A DNA stretch of 64,000 nt from Candidatus Competibacter denitrificans Run_A_D11 (GCF_001051235.1 NZ_CBTJ020000027.1:1-64000), one strand, 5' to 3'. Positions 17,901-26,704 are shown, counted from the first letter of the stretch. The notes: generated from the letters alone by a model not told the origin. Program-made: numbers and translations.

Positions 17901-18590
17901 TTATACGCCGGTAGCGGCAGCGACGCTCACGCCACCGTTATCGCCCTGGTTCAACAGGCCAGCGTCCCCTACCTGGACGCCCTGCGCTACAGCGACAGCG
18001 GCTTGCGCAAGCGGGCGATCTGGCAACAGGTTTGGGATTTGCAGCGGCGCGAAGACGCCATTGACGCCGCCGCCACCCAAGAATTGGCCGGTCAGCCTGC
18101 CGCCGCCATCCAGCAGGAACAAGCCGCCCGCAAGGCCGCGGCCATCGGCGCCATCCCGGTTCCACCCAAATACAAACCGGAAGACTTCCGCGATGGCGGC
18201 TATTGGAAACTGCGCGGCGCGTTGGACGTACCCAAAGAACGCTTTGTCCGCTTTCCCGGCCTGGAACGCGCCAGCGACGCCAACAGCCCGATGCTGCTGT
18301 GGGCGGGCTACGACGCCAAAGCACGGGCGCTGGCGCTAGCCGGCACTCTCTACGAACTCCTGCACCGCGAAGGCGCGGACACCGCCCGTTTCACGCCCCT
18401 GCTGGCCGGTCTGGACGAAACCCTGCCGTGGGTGCAGCAATGGCATCCCGAAATCGACGACGACCTTGGCATGAGCACCGGCGATTATCTGCAAGGGCTG
18501 CTCGATAGCCAATTGGCCCAACACGGCCTGACCGTGACCGACCTCCGCCACTGGCGACCGCCCGCACCCGTGGGCCGGAAAAGGCGCTGA
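14916..18590 (+). CDS. pglX: PglX-like adenine-specific DNA methyltransferase (BREX type 2/Pgl)
   Basis: Predicted N6-adenine methyltransferase that marks host DNA in Pgl/BREX systems. The SAM-binding motif I DPTCGSGHF starts at D247, and catalytic motif IV NPPY is at 389-392. Between and after them lie target-recognition and helical regions up to 1224 aa, the size of PglX/BrxX. It lacks the endonuclease features of type IIG enzymes as far as I can see. The ATG at 14916 and a GTG at 14904 are both possible; neither has a clear Shine-Dalgarno. It lies downstream of the divergent PIN/UPF0175 pair and upstream of a second TA-like pair. In Streptomyces PglX is toxic without PglZ. Confidence 0.93.
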   Translation: MLDRLKLLAGLKPLVRALEADLRDGFKKAGDYRQRLQTDWEAARAAGRTAEALEIWAEAQFTQSAVAWVLACLFVRFCEDNGLLDAPLIAGTDDLGPSAAMRQEAFYLKNPTASDNDYLRDVFATAAQYPGLDDVLRVQHSLLDAPVSADSGKQLVRFFRATNPDRGTLIFSFFDAGLNTRFLSNFPTDRKEWSSRFLGDLYQDLSQEARERFALLQTPEFVESFILDRTLKPALDSYVLDDVDVIDPTCGSGHFLLGAFERLAPLWLRQQPDSVNVALQAALDRIRGIDLNPFSVAITRFRLLIAAIKWGQVHTLRLAPTFHFHIEIGDSLLHGFDQKDYLRGQSTLDLDTPQENLEGDHVYGHAYATENFEAVNEILARKYTVVVGNPPYITVKDAAISKLYRDRFSSCSGKYALVAPFCERFWALAKPSDHTQRGGFVGLIVANSFMKREFGKKLVEAFFPKIDLTHLIDTSGAYIPGHGTPTVILFGRNRQPMNSTVRAVMGIKGEPATPTDPAQGIVWQAILNQMDLRDSESEWVSVADIPRATLAKHPWSIGGGGAAELKETIEAAADQVLMNIAESIGITSFTLEDNVYVQDSVFWQRRDVPPQILRALVVGDEIRDWFGSYSAVAIFPYDAGYNPIALDSEQTAYRFMWTYRTGLSNSKMFGGQTKVESGLQWFEYGRLTASKLRTPLTITFAFVATHNHFVLDRGGKVFKQSAPVIKLPADATEDDHLGLLGLLNSSTACFWLKQVCFPKDRKSGWDERSEYDASKASQFPLPEHRPLALARTLDDLARQRAAHLPAALFAQTVPTRTELDAARAAAESFRNRMIAWQEELDWQVYPWYGVWDETLCHDGEPPEIRFGERAFEIVLAQQCAAGKTATTWFERHNAQPVTAVPAHWPAAYQAVVERRIDAIRRSRDLALIERPECKRRWSQTDWNTLERAALENWLLDRLEAADLWPRDAHPAPKLRSARELADAVAGDENARRALDLYAGSGSDAHATVIALVQQASVPYLDALRYSDSGLRKRAIWQQVWDLQRREDAIDAAATQELAGQPAAAIQQEQAARKAAAIGAIPVPPKYKPEDFRDGGYWKLRGALDVPKERFVRFPGLERASDANSPMLLWAGYDAKARALALAGTLYELLHREGADTARFTPLLAGLDETLPWVQQWHPEIDDDLGMSTGDYLQGLLDSQLAQHGLTVTDLRHWRPPAPVGRKRR

Positions 18591-18649
18591 CCGTGCTGAT
18601 GGCCTGGTGCTATCATGCCGCATGACTTGGAGCGGTGGAGGGTGTAGCA

Positions 18650-18904
18650 ATGGCGGCAATCGTCAAAACCGTCGGGCAAAGCGGGCAAATCGCGCTGGGC
18701 AAAGCCTACGCCGGTCGGCATGTGCTGGTCGATGAACTGGAACCGGGCGTCTGGCTGGTCAAACTGGGGGAATTTATTCCCGACAATGAACGGTGGCTGC
18801 ACACGCCGGAGGCCAAGGCCGATCTCGACGAAGCGGTGGCCTGGGCCGAAACTCACCCGGCGGCGGCCACCGACCTCGACGCACTCGAAAGCCGCCTGCC
18901 ATGA
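18650..18904 (+). CDS. Putative antitoxin, AbrB/MazE-like
   Basis: An 84-aa protein that begins MAAIVKTVGQSGQIALGKAY, a pattern like the swapped-hairpin AbrB/MazE DNA-binding domain (GQI followed by a conserved G-K). It continues with WLVKLGEFIPDNERWLHTPE and an acidic helical tail suited to toxin binding. The ATG at 18650 has GGAGGG upstream. It overlaps the next gene by 4 nt (ATGA), indicating a translationally coupled pair. It lies between pglX and pglY on the same strand. The antitoxin role is inferred from layout; the exact family was not recognised. Confidence 0.6.
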   Translation: MAAIVKTVGQSGQIALGKAYAGRHVLVDELEPGVWLVKLGEFIPDNERWLHTPEAKADLDEAVAWAETHPAAATDLDALESRLP

Positions 18905-19224
18905 AGCGGGCTGCGGAAGATGCCGATACCATTCGGCTCGATCTGAACAACCCCGTGTTTCAACGGCAGCTTTTCGCTCTGGAAAAGGCGCAACAGACCA
19001 GCGTACTGGCGACCTTGCGCAAACTGCTTGATCTGCGCTGGCCGCAACTCTACCGGGATGCAGGCTTGAAGTGGGAAGCGATCCATTCCCGCACCGGGCC
19101 GGGCGGGCAGCGACTCTATAGCCTGCGCATCAGCCACGGATTTCGAGCCGTCGCCTATCGTGATGCTGGCGGCTGGCTGCGCCTGCTGTCCTTGCATCCC
19201 GATCACGATTCGGCGTATCGCTAA
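18901..19224 (+). CDS. RelE/ParE-like toxin candidate
   Basis: A 107-aa protein whose C-terminal half reads QRLYSLRISHGFRAVAYRD and LRLLSLHPDHDSAYR. This is the beta-strand series of RelE-superfamily interferases, with Arg and terminal His/Tyr positions typical of the active site. The N-terminal half is helical. The start overlaps the upstream antitoxin-like gene (ATGA). 44 nt separate it from pglY. It could be an mRNA interferase or a gyrase-type ParE; the sequence does not distinguish them. Confidence 0.62.
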   Translation: MKRAAEDADTIRLDLNNPVFQRQLFALEKAQQTSVLATLRKLLDLRWPQLYRDAGLKWEAIHSRTGPGGQRLYSLRISHGFRAVAYRDAGGWLRLLSLHPDHDSAYR

Positions 19225-19268
19225 CACACAACGCGGCTGACGCGGCCCGGTCAAAGGAAAACCACCCC

Positions 19269-22200
19269 ATGCCCACCCTCCGCGACATTTTCGACCTGCC
19301 TGAACACGTCGGCGCGGGCGATTTCGTGCTGAAACTCACGGATGGCCTCAACGTCCCGGCGGAAACCGTCCGCCAGTACGTCGTCACCCCGCAACTGCTG
19401 AAATGCTTCGATCAGGCCCTTGGCGTGGTCAAAAGCGCCCTCGACGCCCGCACCAGCAAGGGCGCCTATCTGCACGGCAGCTTCGGTTCCGGCAAAAGCC
19501 ATTTCATGGCCATGCTGTCGCTGCTGCTGCGCAACGACCCGACCGCTCGCGGCAAACCCGAACTGGCGGCGGTGGTGTCCAAACACAACGCCTGGACGCG
19601 GGATAAAAAATTTCTGGTCGTTCCGTATCACCTGCAAGGCGCACAATCGCTGGAAGCGGCGCTGTTCGGCGGTTACGCCCAGTATGTCGCCACACGGCAT
19701 CCCACCGCGCCGACGCCGGGTTTCTACCAGCGGGAGGGCATTTTCGCCGATGCGCAAACGCTGCGGGCGCGGATGGGCGATGAGGCGTTTTTGCAAGCAC
19801 TCAACGACGCCGATGGCGACCCGCAACCGACCGGCTCCAAACCGACCGGCTCCAAATGGGGCCAGCTTGCCCACCAATGGACGGCGGCGCGCTTCGAGGC
19901 GGGACTGGTCGCGCCCCCCGGCAGCAGCGACCGCTTCCGGCTGGTCGATGCGCTGACTCGCGCCTTCTTCACCACCCAAAAGCAGCTATCCGCTTCCGAG
20001 CAGGAACTCTACACCTCGCTCGACGATGGCCTGTCCGCCATGTCGCACCACGCCCAGCAGTTGGGCTATGACGGCATCGTGCTGTTTCTGGATGAATTTA
20101 TCCTGTGGCTGGCCAGCCGGGCGGCGGATACCGCCTGGATTGCCCGCGAAGGCCAGAAAGTCGCCAAACTGGTGGAATCGGGCAACGCCGACCGACCGGT
20201 GCCCATCATCAGCTTCATGGCCCGCCAGCGTGATTTGCGCGAACTGGTCGGCCAGCATTTGCCGGGCGTGGAGCAACTGTCCTTTGCCGACACCCTGCAA
20301 TGGTGGGAAGCCCGCTTCGACCGGGTGAATCTGGAAGATCGCAACCTGCCGGAAATCGCCAAAAAACGGCTGTTGCGGCCGCGTGGCCCCGCTGAAGAGC
20401 AACACCTGAAAAGCGCGATTGACAAGCTGCTCGGCCAGCAGCCGGAAGTGGTGCAAACCCTGCTCACCCGCGAAGGCGACCAGCAGATGTTGCGCGATCT
20501 GTATCCCTTCACCCCGGCGCTGGTGCAAACCCTGATCGCGGTGTCCTCGCTGCTGCAACGCGAACGCACCGCCCTGAAGTTGATGCTGCAAATGCTGGTG
20601 GAGCGGGCGGATCGCCTGGAAATCGGCGAGGTGATTCCGGTGGGCGATTTGTTCGACGTGATCGCCAGCGGTGACGAACCGTTCACCCACGGCATCAAGT
20701 TATTCTTCGAGCAGGCCCGGCAATTGTGGCGACGCCGCTTGCTGCCGCTGCTGGAAGATCAGCACGGCATCACCTGGAGCGAGGCCGAAGCCGGAGCAAG
20801 CGACCCGAAAAAAGCCGCCGCCCTGCGCAATGACGCCCGCCTGCTCAAAACCCTGGTGCTGGCCTCGCTCGCCCCCGAAGTGGAAGCGCTGAAACACCTC
20901 ACCCCCACCAAACTGGCCGCGCTGAACCACGGCACCATCCGCACGCCAGTGCCCGGCAGCGAAGGCATCGCGGTGTTGACCAAGCTCAAGCGCTGGGCCG
21001 GTCAGGCCGGTGAAATCAAAATCGCCGACGATTCGCCCAATCCGAGCGTGGCGCTGGAAATCGCTCAGGTGGATACCGACACCATTCTGGCCAACGCGCT
21101 GTCCTTCGACACTCAGGGCAACCGGCAAGCCGAAGTCCGGCAACTGCTTCTGGAAGGGCTGGAGTTGACCGAAGTGGTGTCCAGCCTGCTGCCGCCGGAA
21201 CTGGATCTCGTTTGGCGCGGTTCGCGGCGCAAGGCGGAAATCCTGTTCGGCAACGTCCGCGAACAGTCCTTCGATACCCTGAAAGGCCGGGAAGGCATCT
21301 GGCGGATTCTGGTGGATTTTCCCTTCGATCAGCCTCCGCACGGCCCCCAGGACGATGTGGCCAGGCTCAACAGCTTTCTCGATGAAGGCCATATCGGCCG
21401 TTCGTTGGTCTGGCTGCCGTCGTTTCTGTCGCCCAATGCGCAGGATCAATTGGGCCGGTTGGTGGTGCTGCAATTCGTGTTGCGCGGCAGTCATCTCGAT
21501 CAATACGCCGCGCACCTGTCGCAGGTGGATCGGGAACAGGCCCGGATGCTGTTGACTAATCAGCGCGACCAACTGCGCCAGTTCATGCGCAATGCGCTGG
21601 TCACCGCTTACGGCCTTAACCACCTGGCCGACGAGGCGCTCGATTCCACCCAAACGCTGGAGGAGCATTTTTACCGGCTCGATCCGTCGTTAACGATTCG
21701 CCCGCCGGTGGCCGCGACCTTCAAGGACGCCTTCAGCAAACTGCTGGAACAGGCGCTGGATTACGAATTTCCGGCCCATCCGCGCTTCGACCTTGAACCG
21801 CGTCCCATCGCCGTCAAACGGCTGGCCGAGGTGCTGGCGCAGGCGGCGCAACAGCCCGGCGGGCGGGTGGAGTTGGAAGCGACGTTGCGCGACGACGCCC
21901 GGCGCATCGCCCCGAAGCTGGAACTGGCCGAAGTGGGCGAAGCCGCTTTGCAATTGCGCGATGACTGGTCGCAACACTTCGCCCGTTGTCTGGCGCGGCA
22001 GTCCGGCCACGATCCCACCGTCGCCGAACTGCGCCGCTGGCTGGATCAACCCGAACGGCGCGGCCTGCGCGAAGATTTGCAGGATTTGGTGATTCTGACC
22101 TGGCTGGCCCGGACCAACCGCTCGCTGTACCGTTTTGGCCAGTTGTTCCGGGGCGGCGTCGGTCAGCTACCGGATGACTGCGAAGCGCGGGAGCAGCCTT

Positions 22201-22988
22201 TGCCGGACGCCGCCGACTGGGAAAAGGCGGTGACGCTGGGCGGCGAGTTGCTCGATCCGCTGGTGGCGGGGCTGTACCGTTCGGCCCCCGGCTTGGCGCA
22301 GTTCGCCCAGGCCGCCCGCAAACGAATCAAGGACAGCGGCCCACTGCTGGCCGCTTATCTGCGGCTCATCGATCAATTGTTGGCGCTGACCCACGCCGAG
22401 TCTTTACTGCCGCAGCAAGCGGCGCTGCGCAAAGGTGCGGCGACGCACTTGCGGGACTGGTTCGCCGCGCTGGAAGCCGCGACTGCGGAATTCGATCTGA
22501 TCACCCTGAGCGCCCGGCTGGATTTGGCAGCCGAGCTACTGGCCGAAGCCAAAGCGGTGTTCGGCGCGCTCCACGAACTGGCCCGCGCTGATTTGCGGCC
22601 TTCGTTGATCCAGCATGTGCAGGTCATCGCCGAGGGTGGCGGTGAATTCGCCTCACCCGCCAGCGGCATTCTGGCCTCTCTCGCCCAGGCGGCGTTGCGC
22701 TATGAATATGTGGACGGCCTGTTAGCGGCGCTCGCCCGCTTCGAGCAGGAAGCCAACCAATTGCTGGCGGCTATTGCCCGCCGACAAGCGCCGCCCTCGA
22801 CGGAGGTCGCCGCACACCCGATCCACGTCCCAGTCCAGCCTGGCACAGCACCGGCGCGGTGCATCGACCAGCGGGGTCTGGAAAAAACGGCGGCGCTGGC
22901 GGCGCTGGCGGAGGCGCGGGCGCTGCTCGAAAGCCTGAACAATACCGCCCGCGTCGATATGACCATCGTTATTCGGGACGCGGAATGA
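19269..22988 (+). CDS. pglY: PglY-like ATPase (BREX type 2/Pgl, BrxC counterpart)
   Basis: A 1239-aa large P-loop ATPase. Walker A GSFGSGKSHF begins at residue 70 (K76, S77). Walker B GIVLFLDEF carries D275/E276. The rest is long helical sequence with no recognised enzyme domain. Size, early Walker A and position before pglZ match PglY of Pgl and BREX type 2, the counterpart of BrxC. The ATG at 19269 is preceded by AAAGGAAA, and its stop overlaps pglZ (ATGA). An in-frame 15-bp tandem repeat codes PTGSK twice near residue 187. ATP hydrolysis probably powers the defence complex; the mechanism is not established. Confidence 0.92.
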   Translation: MPTLRDIFDLPEHVGAGDFVLKLTDGLNVPAETVRQYVVTPQLLKCFDQALGVVKSALDARTSKGAYLHGSFGSGKSHFMAMLSLLLRNDPTARGKPELAAVVSKHNAWTRDKKFLVVPYHLQGAQSLEAALFGGYAQYVATRHPTAPTPGFYQREGIFADAQTLRARMGDEAFLQALNDADGDPQPTGSKPTGSKWGQLAHQWTAARFEAGLVAPPGSSDRFRLVDALTRAFFTTQKQLSASEQELYTSLDDGLSAMSHHAQQLGYDGIVLFLDEFILWLASRAADTAWIAREGQKVAKLVESGNADRPVPIISFMARQRDLRELVGQHLPGVEQLSFADTLQWWEARFDRVNLEDRNLPEIAKKRLLRPRGPAEEQHLKSAIDKLLGQQPEVVQTLLTREGDQQMLRDLYPFTPALVQTLIAVSSLLQRERTALKLMLQMLVERADRLEIGEVIPVGDLFDVIASGDEPFTHGIKLFFEQARQLWRRRLLPLLEDQHGITWSEAEAGASDPKKAAALRNDARLLKTLVLASLAPEVEALKHLTPTKLAALNHGTIRTPVPGSEGIAVLTKLKRWAGQAGEIKIADDSPNPSVALEIAQVDTDTILANALSFDTQGNRQAEVRQLLLEGLELTEVVSSLLPPELDLVWRGSRRKAEILFGNVREQSFDTLKGREGIWRILVDFPFDQPPHGPQDDVARLNSFLDEGHIGRSLVWLPSFLSPNAQDQLGRLVVLQFVLRGSHLDQYAAHLSQVDREQARMLLTNQRDQLRQFMRNALVTAYGLNHLADEALDSTQTLEEHFYRLDPSLTIRPPVAATFKDAFSKLLEQALDYEFPAHPRFDLEPRPIAVKRLAEVLAQAAQQPGGRVELEATLRDDARRIAPKLELAEVGEAALQLRDDWSQHFARCLARQSGHDPTVAELRRWLDQPERRGLREDLQDLVILTWLARTNRSLYRFGQLFRGGVGQLPDDCEAREQPLPDAADWEKAVTLGGELLDPLVAGLYRSAPGLAQFAQAARKRIKDSGPLLAAYLRLIDQLLALTHAESLLPQQAALRKGAATHLRDWFAALEAATAEFDLITLSARLDLAAELLAEAKAVFGALHELARADLRPSLIQHVQVIAEGGGEFASPASGILASLAQAALRYEYVDGLLAALARFEQEANQLLAAIARRQAPPSTEVAAHPIHVPVQPGTAPARCIDQRGLEKTAALAALAEARALLESLNNTARVDMTIVIRDAE
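19827..19856 (+). repeat. In-frame 15-bp tandem duplication within pglY
   Basis: CCGACCGGCTCCAAA occurs twice in direct tandem (19827-19841 and 19842-19856), giving PTGSK-PTGSK in a probable linker. It keeps the reading frame and looks like a recent slippage duplication. Confidence 0.85.
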
Positions 22989-25180
22989 AGGTTCCAGCCT
23001 ATCAATTGGCCCTGCAAGCCCAACAGGCGCATCAGGCTGACCCGGCGGCGCGATTTGTTTTGCTGCGGCTGGCCGCCGACGCCTTCGACGGGGCGGCGGT
23101 GGACATCGACGCAGAACCCTGGCCGGTGGTCGTCTGCGCGTCGCCGCTGGCGGTGCGCGAGGCGATGCGTCGGTACGCTACTGGCGCCACGCCCGCCGTG
23201 CTGCTGTTCGCCGGTACGGAAGAGGATCTCGGTCACGATGTGCTGGCCCGTTGCGCCAAACGGCGGCTGTTCGCCCACGATCTCTGGCAGACCGTGCTGG
23301 CGCTGTTTCGCGCCGCTTCGCTCGACCCCCGGCTGACCCGCCAGCGCTGGCTGGCGGAACTGTTGCTGCGCTTTCTGCCAGCGGAGGGTTACTTGCCGGT
23401 TCGTTCACTGGCGCTGGATCAGGAGCGGGTCTGGCAAGAGTTGTTTCAGGTGGTGCTGGGCTTTACCGCCTATCCACCGACCGCGCCCGACCTGCTGGCA
23501 TGGGCCAGCACGCCACGGCTGCGCGAGCGTTTCGAGGCACTGCCGGTTGAAGCGCGGGCAGGGATTGGCGGGCATTTCCAGGAACGTCTGGGCGATGTGG
23601 GGGGCGTGGTGCTGGCGGCGATTGCGGCGGGTCAGGCCGATGATCTGCTGGCGGCGGGCCTGCTGTGTGAAGCGCTCGACGACCGCGAGCCGACCTTGAC
23701 GGCGGCGACCGCCAAAATCACGGCGCGACTGGAAATTTTATTCGGGGGGATTTCGCTATCCGCCCGCACATTGCAACACTGGGCCAGTGCGGCGCGCGAT
23801 GGGTTCGAGCGGGCCACTGGCAACGACCGCCAGCCGTCGCTCAGCCGTTATGAAGCGCTCGTAACCCGCTTGAAGGCGGAACCGTTGGCGGTACGCGCCC
23901 GGTACGGTCAGGCGGCGCTGGCTGAGAAAATCCGCAGTTTCGCCGGGGCGCTCAACGAGTCGGACGGGTCTGCGGCCCGGCGTTGGCTTGCTGGCTTGCT
24001 AGCGCATCAGGGGCCGACGCTGGATGAGCGGGTTGTGCTGCGCTGCCAGATGGCGGTGCGGCTGGTCGGCTGGCTGGCGCAGCCGACTGACGCGGCAACG
24101 CCCTCGTTGACGGCGCTCGCCACCCGGTATCGCCACGACCTCGCCTGGGTGGACTGGGCGCGGAACGTGCTGCTGGAGGGGGATGATTCGGCGGAACTGG
24201 CCGGGGCCTATGCCCGACTTCGGGACTGCGTGCGCCAGCGGCGCGAGGCGTTCGACCGCAGTTTTGCCGAAGCCCTGGCGACGGGCATCCCGGATGGCGT
24301 GGCCCTGATCCCCATCGAAGCGGCGCTGGCCCGCGCTGTCGTTCCGGTGGCGGCGGCCAGTCGAATCCTGCTGATCGTGGTGGACGGCATGAGCATTGCC
24401 GTGTTTCTGGAACTGCATCAGAGCCTGAAGCAACACGGCTGGTCGCCATGCCAACGGACGCCAGGAACCGGCGCAACGCTGCTGGCCATGCTGCCGTCCA
24501 CCACCGAAGCCTCACGCACTTCCCTGTTCTGCGGGCGACCGTGCACGGGTTCCGCCGCCACCGAACACGCCGAATTCAAACGCTTTCCGGCGCTGGTTAC
24601 GCCGTCGGTGGCTGGCAAACCGCCGCTGCTGTTTCACAAAAAGGATTTGCTGGATCGCTCAGGCGTCGCGCTGGCCGATGATCTGCGGGCGGCGCTAAAC
24701 GATACCCGGCAACGGGTCGTCGCGGTGGTCATCAATGCGGTGGACGATCACCTGATGAAAGCCGATCAGCTCCGGTTGCGCTGGACTATTGCCCAGTTCA
24801 AGGGGCTGGATGCCTTATTGGCGGAGGCGCGTTCGTCCGAACGCACGGTGATTTTGAGCAGCGACCACGGCCATCTTCTGGATCAGGATACCGAGTTGCG
24901 CGCCTCCAGCCCCAGCACCCGCTGGCGCGAACCGAGCCTGGAGTCCTATCCTGGTGAAATCAAGCTTGGCGGTGCCCGCATCAAAGCGGCCTGTGGTCTG
25001 GATGAAGTGGTGCTGGCCTGGAGCGAGCGGCTGCGCTACGCCAGCAAGCGCAACGGCTATCACGGCGGCTGTTCCCCGCAGGAAGCGCTGGTGCCTGTCG
25101 CCAGCTATCGGCATGGCCCCAGGATGGATGAGGGCTGGTATGGCAGTGACGAAGCACCACCGATTTGGTGGCGAATTTAG
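22985..25180 (+). CDS. pglZ: PglZ-like alkaline-phosphatase-fold protein (BREX type 2/Pgl)
   Basis: The signature BREX/Pgl gene. The 731-aa product ends in a PglZ domain: the metal-binding strand VVDGMS (D467), TEASRTSLFCGRP at the nucleophile region, and SSDHGH (D627-H630) with further C-terminal residues typical of the alkaline-phosphatase superfamily. The N-terminal 400 residues are helical. The ATG at 22985 overlaps the pglY stop; an upstream in-frame start would lie within pglY and add a low-complexity Gly-rich stretch. In Streptomyces PglZ antagonises PglX toxicity. It ends the cluster: 94 nt on, pyrC begins, with no brxD or brxHI. Confidence 0.93.
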   Translation: MKVPAYQLALQAQQAHQADPAARFVLLRLAADAFDGAAVDIDAEPWPVVVCASPLAVREAMRRYATGATPAVLLFAGTEEDLGHDVLARCAKRRLFAHDLWQTVLALFRAASLDPRLTRQRWLAELLLRFLPAEGYLPVRSLALDQERVWQELFQVVLGFTAYPPTAPDLLAWASTPRLRERFEALPVEARAGIGGHFQERLGDVGGVVLAAIAAGQADDLLAAGLLCEALDDREPTLTAATAKITARLEILFGGISLSARTLQHWASAARDGFERATGNDRQPSLSRYEALVTRLKAEPLAVRARYGQAALAEKIRSFAGALNESDGSAARRWLAGLLAHQGPTLDERVVLRCQMAVRLVGWLAQPTDAATPSLTALATRYRHDLAWVDWARNVLLEGDDSAELAGAYARLRDCVRQRREAFDRSFAEALATGIPDGVALIPIEAALARAVVPVAAASRILLIVVDGMSIAVFLELHQSLKQHGWSPCQRTPGTGATLLAMLPSTTEASRTSLFCGRPCTGSAATEHAEFKRFPALVTPSVAGKPPLLFHKKDLLDRSGVALADDLRAALNDTRQRVVAVVINAVDDHLMKADQLRLRWTIAQFKGLDALLAEARSSERTVILSSDHGHLLDQDTELRASSPSTRWREPSLESYPGEIKLGGARIKAACGLDEVVLAWSERLRYASKRNGYHGGCSPQEALVPVASYRHGPRMDEGWYGSDEAPPIWWRI

Positions 25181-25216
25181 CGGTGTCGATTTGCAATCAT
25201 TGGGCTACTCTAATGA

Positions 25217-25232
25217 CCGTATGCTGATACGG
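25217..25232. other. Small perfect hairpin after pglZ
   Basis: CCGTAT-GCTG-ATACGG forms a perfect 6-bp stem with a tetraloop between pglZ and pyrC. There is no T tract, so it is not an intrinsic terminator by the usual criteria. It may mark the downstream edge of the pgl block. Confidence 0.35.
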
Positions 25233-25274
25233 GCTACACCGCCGAGAAACCCAATAACTCATTGATTTTTAATA

Positions 25275-26306
25275 ATGAAAACCCTGACGCTCACCCGCCC
25301 CGACGACTGGCATTTACACGTCCGCGATGGTGCGGCGATGCAATCGGTCGTGCCGCACAGCGCCCGCCAGTTCGCCCGCGCCATCATCATGCCCAATCTG
25401 CGCCCGCCGGTGACAACCACCGAGCAGGCGCTGGCCTATCGAACGCGGATTCTGGCCGCCGTGCCGGCGGGATTGGACTTTCAGCCGTTGATGACGCTGT
25501 ATCTGACCGATAACACGTCACCCGCTGAAATCGACCGGGCCAAGGCATCCGGCCAAGTCGTCGCCTGCAAGCTCTATCCCGCCGGTGCGACCACTCATTC
25601 CGACTCTGGCGTGACCGACATGCGGAAAATCTACCCGGCGCTGGCGGCGATGCAGGCGCGGGAATTGCTGTTGCTGGTGCATGGCGAAGTGACTGACCCG
25701 GCAGTCGATATTTTCGACCGTGAAGCGGTGTTTATCGAACGGGTGTTGATGCCGGTGGTGCGGGATTTCCCCGCGCTGAAGATCGTGCTGGAGCACATCA
25801 CGACGCAAGACGCGGCGGACTACGTGCGGCAAGCGCCGACCACGGTTGCCGCCACCATCACCGCCCATCATCTGCTCTACAACCGCAACGCCATCTTCCA
25901 GGGTGGCATTCGGCCACATTATTACTGCCTGCCAATCCTGAAACGCGAACGCCACCGGCAAGCGTTGGTACAAGCGGCAACCAGCGGCAACCCCAAATAC
26001 TTCCTCGGCACCGACAGTGCCCCGCACCCCCAACAGGGCAAGGAAGCGGCGTGCGGTTGCGCGGGGTGCTACACCGCCCATGCCGCGCTGGAACTCTACG
26101 CCGAAGCTTTTGATTCGACCGGAGCGCTGGAGCGGCTGGAAGCCTTCGCCAGTTTCCACGGCCCCGATTTCTACGGACTGCCGCGCAACACCGCCACCAT
26201 CACCCTGCACCGTCAGGCGACAATAGTTCCTGAGCAATTGCCGTTTGGTGAGGATTATCTGGTGCCGCTGCGGGCTGGAGAACACCTAGCCTGGCGCATG
26301 GCATAG
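25275..26306 (+). CDS. pyrC: Dihydroorotase (class II, E. coli type)
   Basis: Interconverts N-carbamoyl-aspartate and dihydroorotate in pyrimidine synthesis. The 343-aa product opens with [12 protein letters not shown], giving the zinc ligands H13 and H15 and the substrate Arg R17. The carboxylated lysine is K99 in [13 protein letters not shown], and later His ligands are in LEHITT and [17 protein letters not shown] carries the catalytic Asp. Length and motifs are those of the homodimeric E. coli PyrC. The ribosome site is weak. It is a housekeeping gene marking the right border of the defence block. Confidence 0.97.
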   Translation: MKTLTLTRPDDWHLHVRDGAAMQSVVPHSARQFARAIIMPNLRPPVTTTEQALAYRTRILAAVPAGLDFQPLMTLYLTDNTSPAEIDRAKASGQVVACKLYPAGATTHSDSGVTDMRKIYPALAAMQARELLLLVHGEVTDPAVDIFDREAVFIERVLMPVVRDFPALKIVLEHITTQDAADYVRQAPTTVAATITAHHLLYNRNAIFQGGIRPHYYCLPILKRERHRQALVQAATSGNPKYFLGTDSAPHPQQGKEAACGCAGCYTAHAALELYAEAFDSTGALERLEAFASFHGPDFYGLPRNTATITLHRQATIVPEQLPFGEDYLVPLRAGEHLAWRMA

Positions 26307-26312
26307 GCAATT

Positions 26313-26704
26313 TCAGCCCAGTTCCAGCACATCCCCGTTACCGACAAACAGGTCGGTTTGTGAACCGTTGCGGCCCGTGCCGCGCTGTACCGGCAAACCC
26401 AGTTCCAGCATCCTGCTGACTGCCGTGCGCCCGGTGCAGTGGTTGCACGCCAATTTATCGATGCCGTAATCACTCAGGCGGTTGATGATCTGCTCCCGCG
26501 CCTCGTCCCAGTCGTCCAGCGGCGCGATATGCAGCCCGCCATAGAGCGCGTGAATCCGCTCGCCACCGACGAAGTTCCTTTGCGCGTAATCGAGCAGATT
26601 GAGCACACCAACACAGTGCCGGTGTCGAACCAACCCGTTTCGGAGACACAACGGATTTTTAGCCGTTTCAAAAGACCGATATCGAGTTTGTGTGCAATTG
26701 CCAT
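26313..26704 (-). pseudogene. Decayed metallo-beta-lactamase-fold hydrolase (internal deletion and frameshift)
   Basis: Two adjoining minus-strand frames each match one end of a larger MBL-fold hydrolase. The ATG at 26704 opens LKIRCVSETGWFDT, a typical N-terminus of this group. After about 30 codons the sense shifts to another frame, with GVLNLLDYAQRN, then IHALYGGLHIAPLDDW and NHCTGRTAV, the C-terminal part that carries the last metal ligands. The central portion with the HxHxDH motif is missing, so about 150-200 codons appear to have been lost in one deletion that also broke the frame. The 3' end faces pyrC 6 nt away. The product would be inactive. Confidence 0.75.

Noticed and set aside
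20066..21668. Long antisense frames opposite pglY
   Set aside because: Codon-bias shadows of a clear ATPase gene, with Gln/His/Gly-rich translation.
22859..22984. N-terminal extension of pglZ from an upstream ATG
   Set aside because: It lies within pglY, encodes a Gly/Arg low-complexity stretch, and the ATGA overlap start at 22985 is the natural one.
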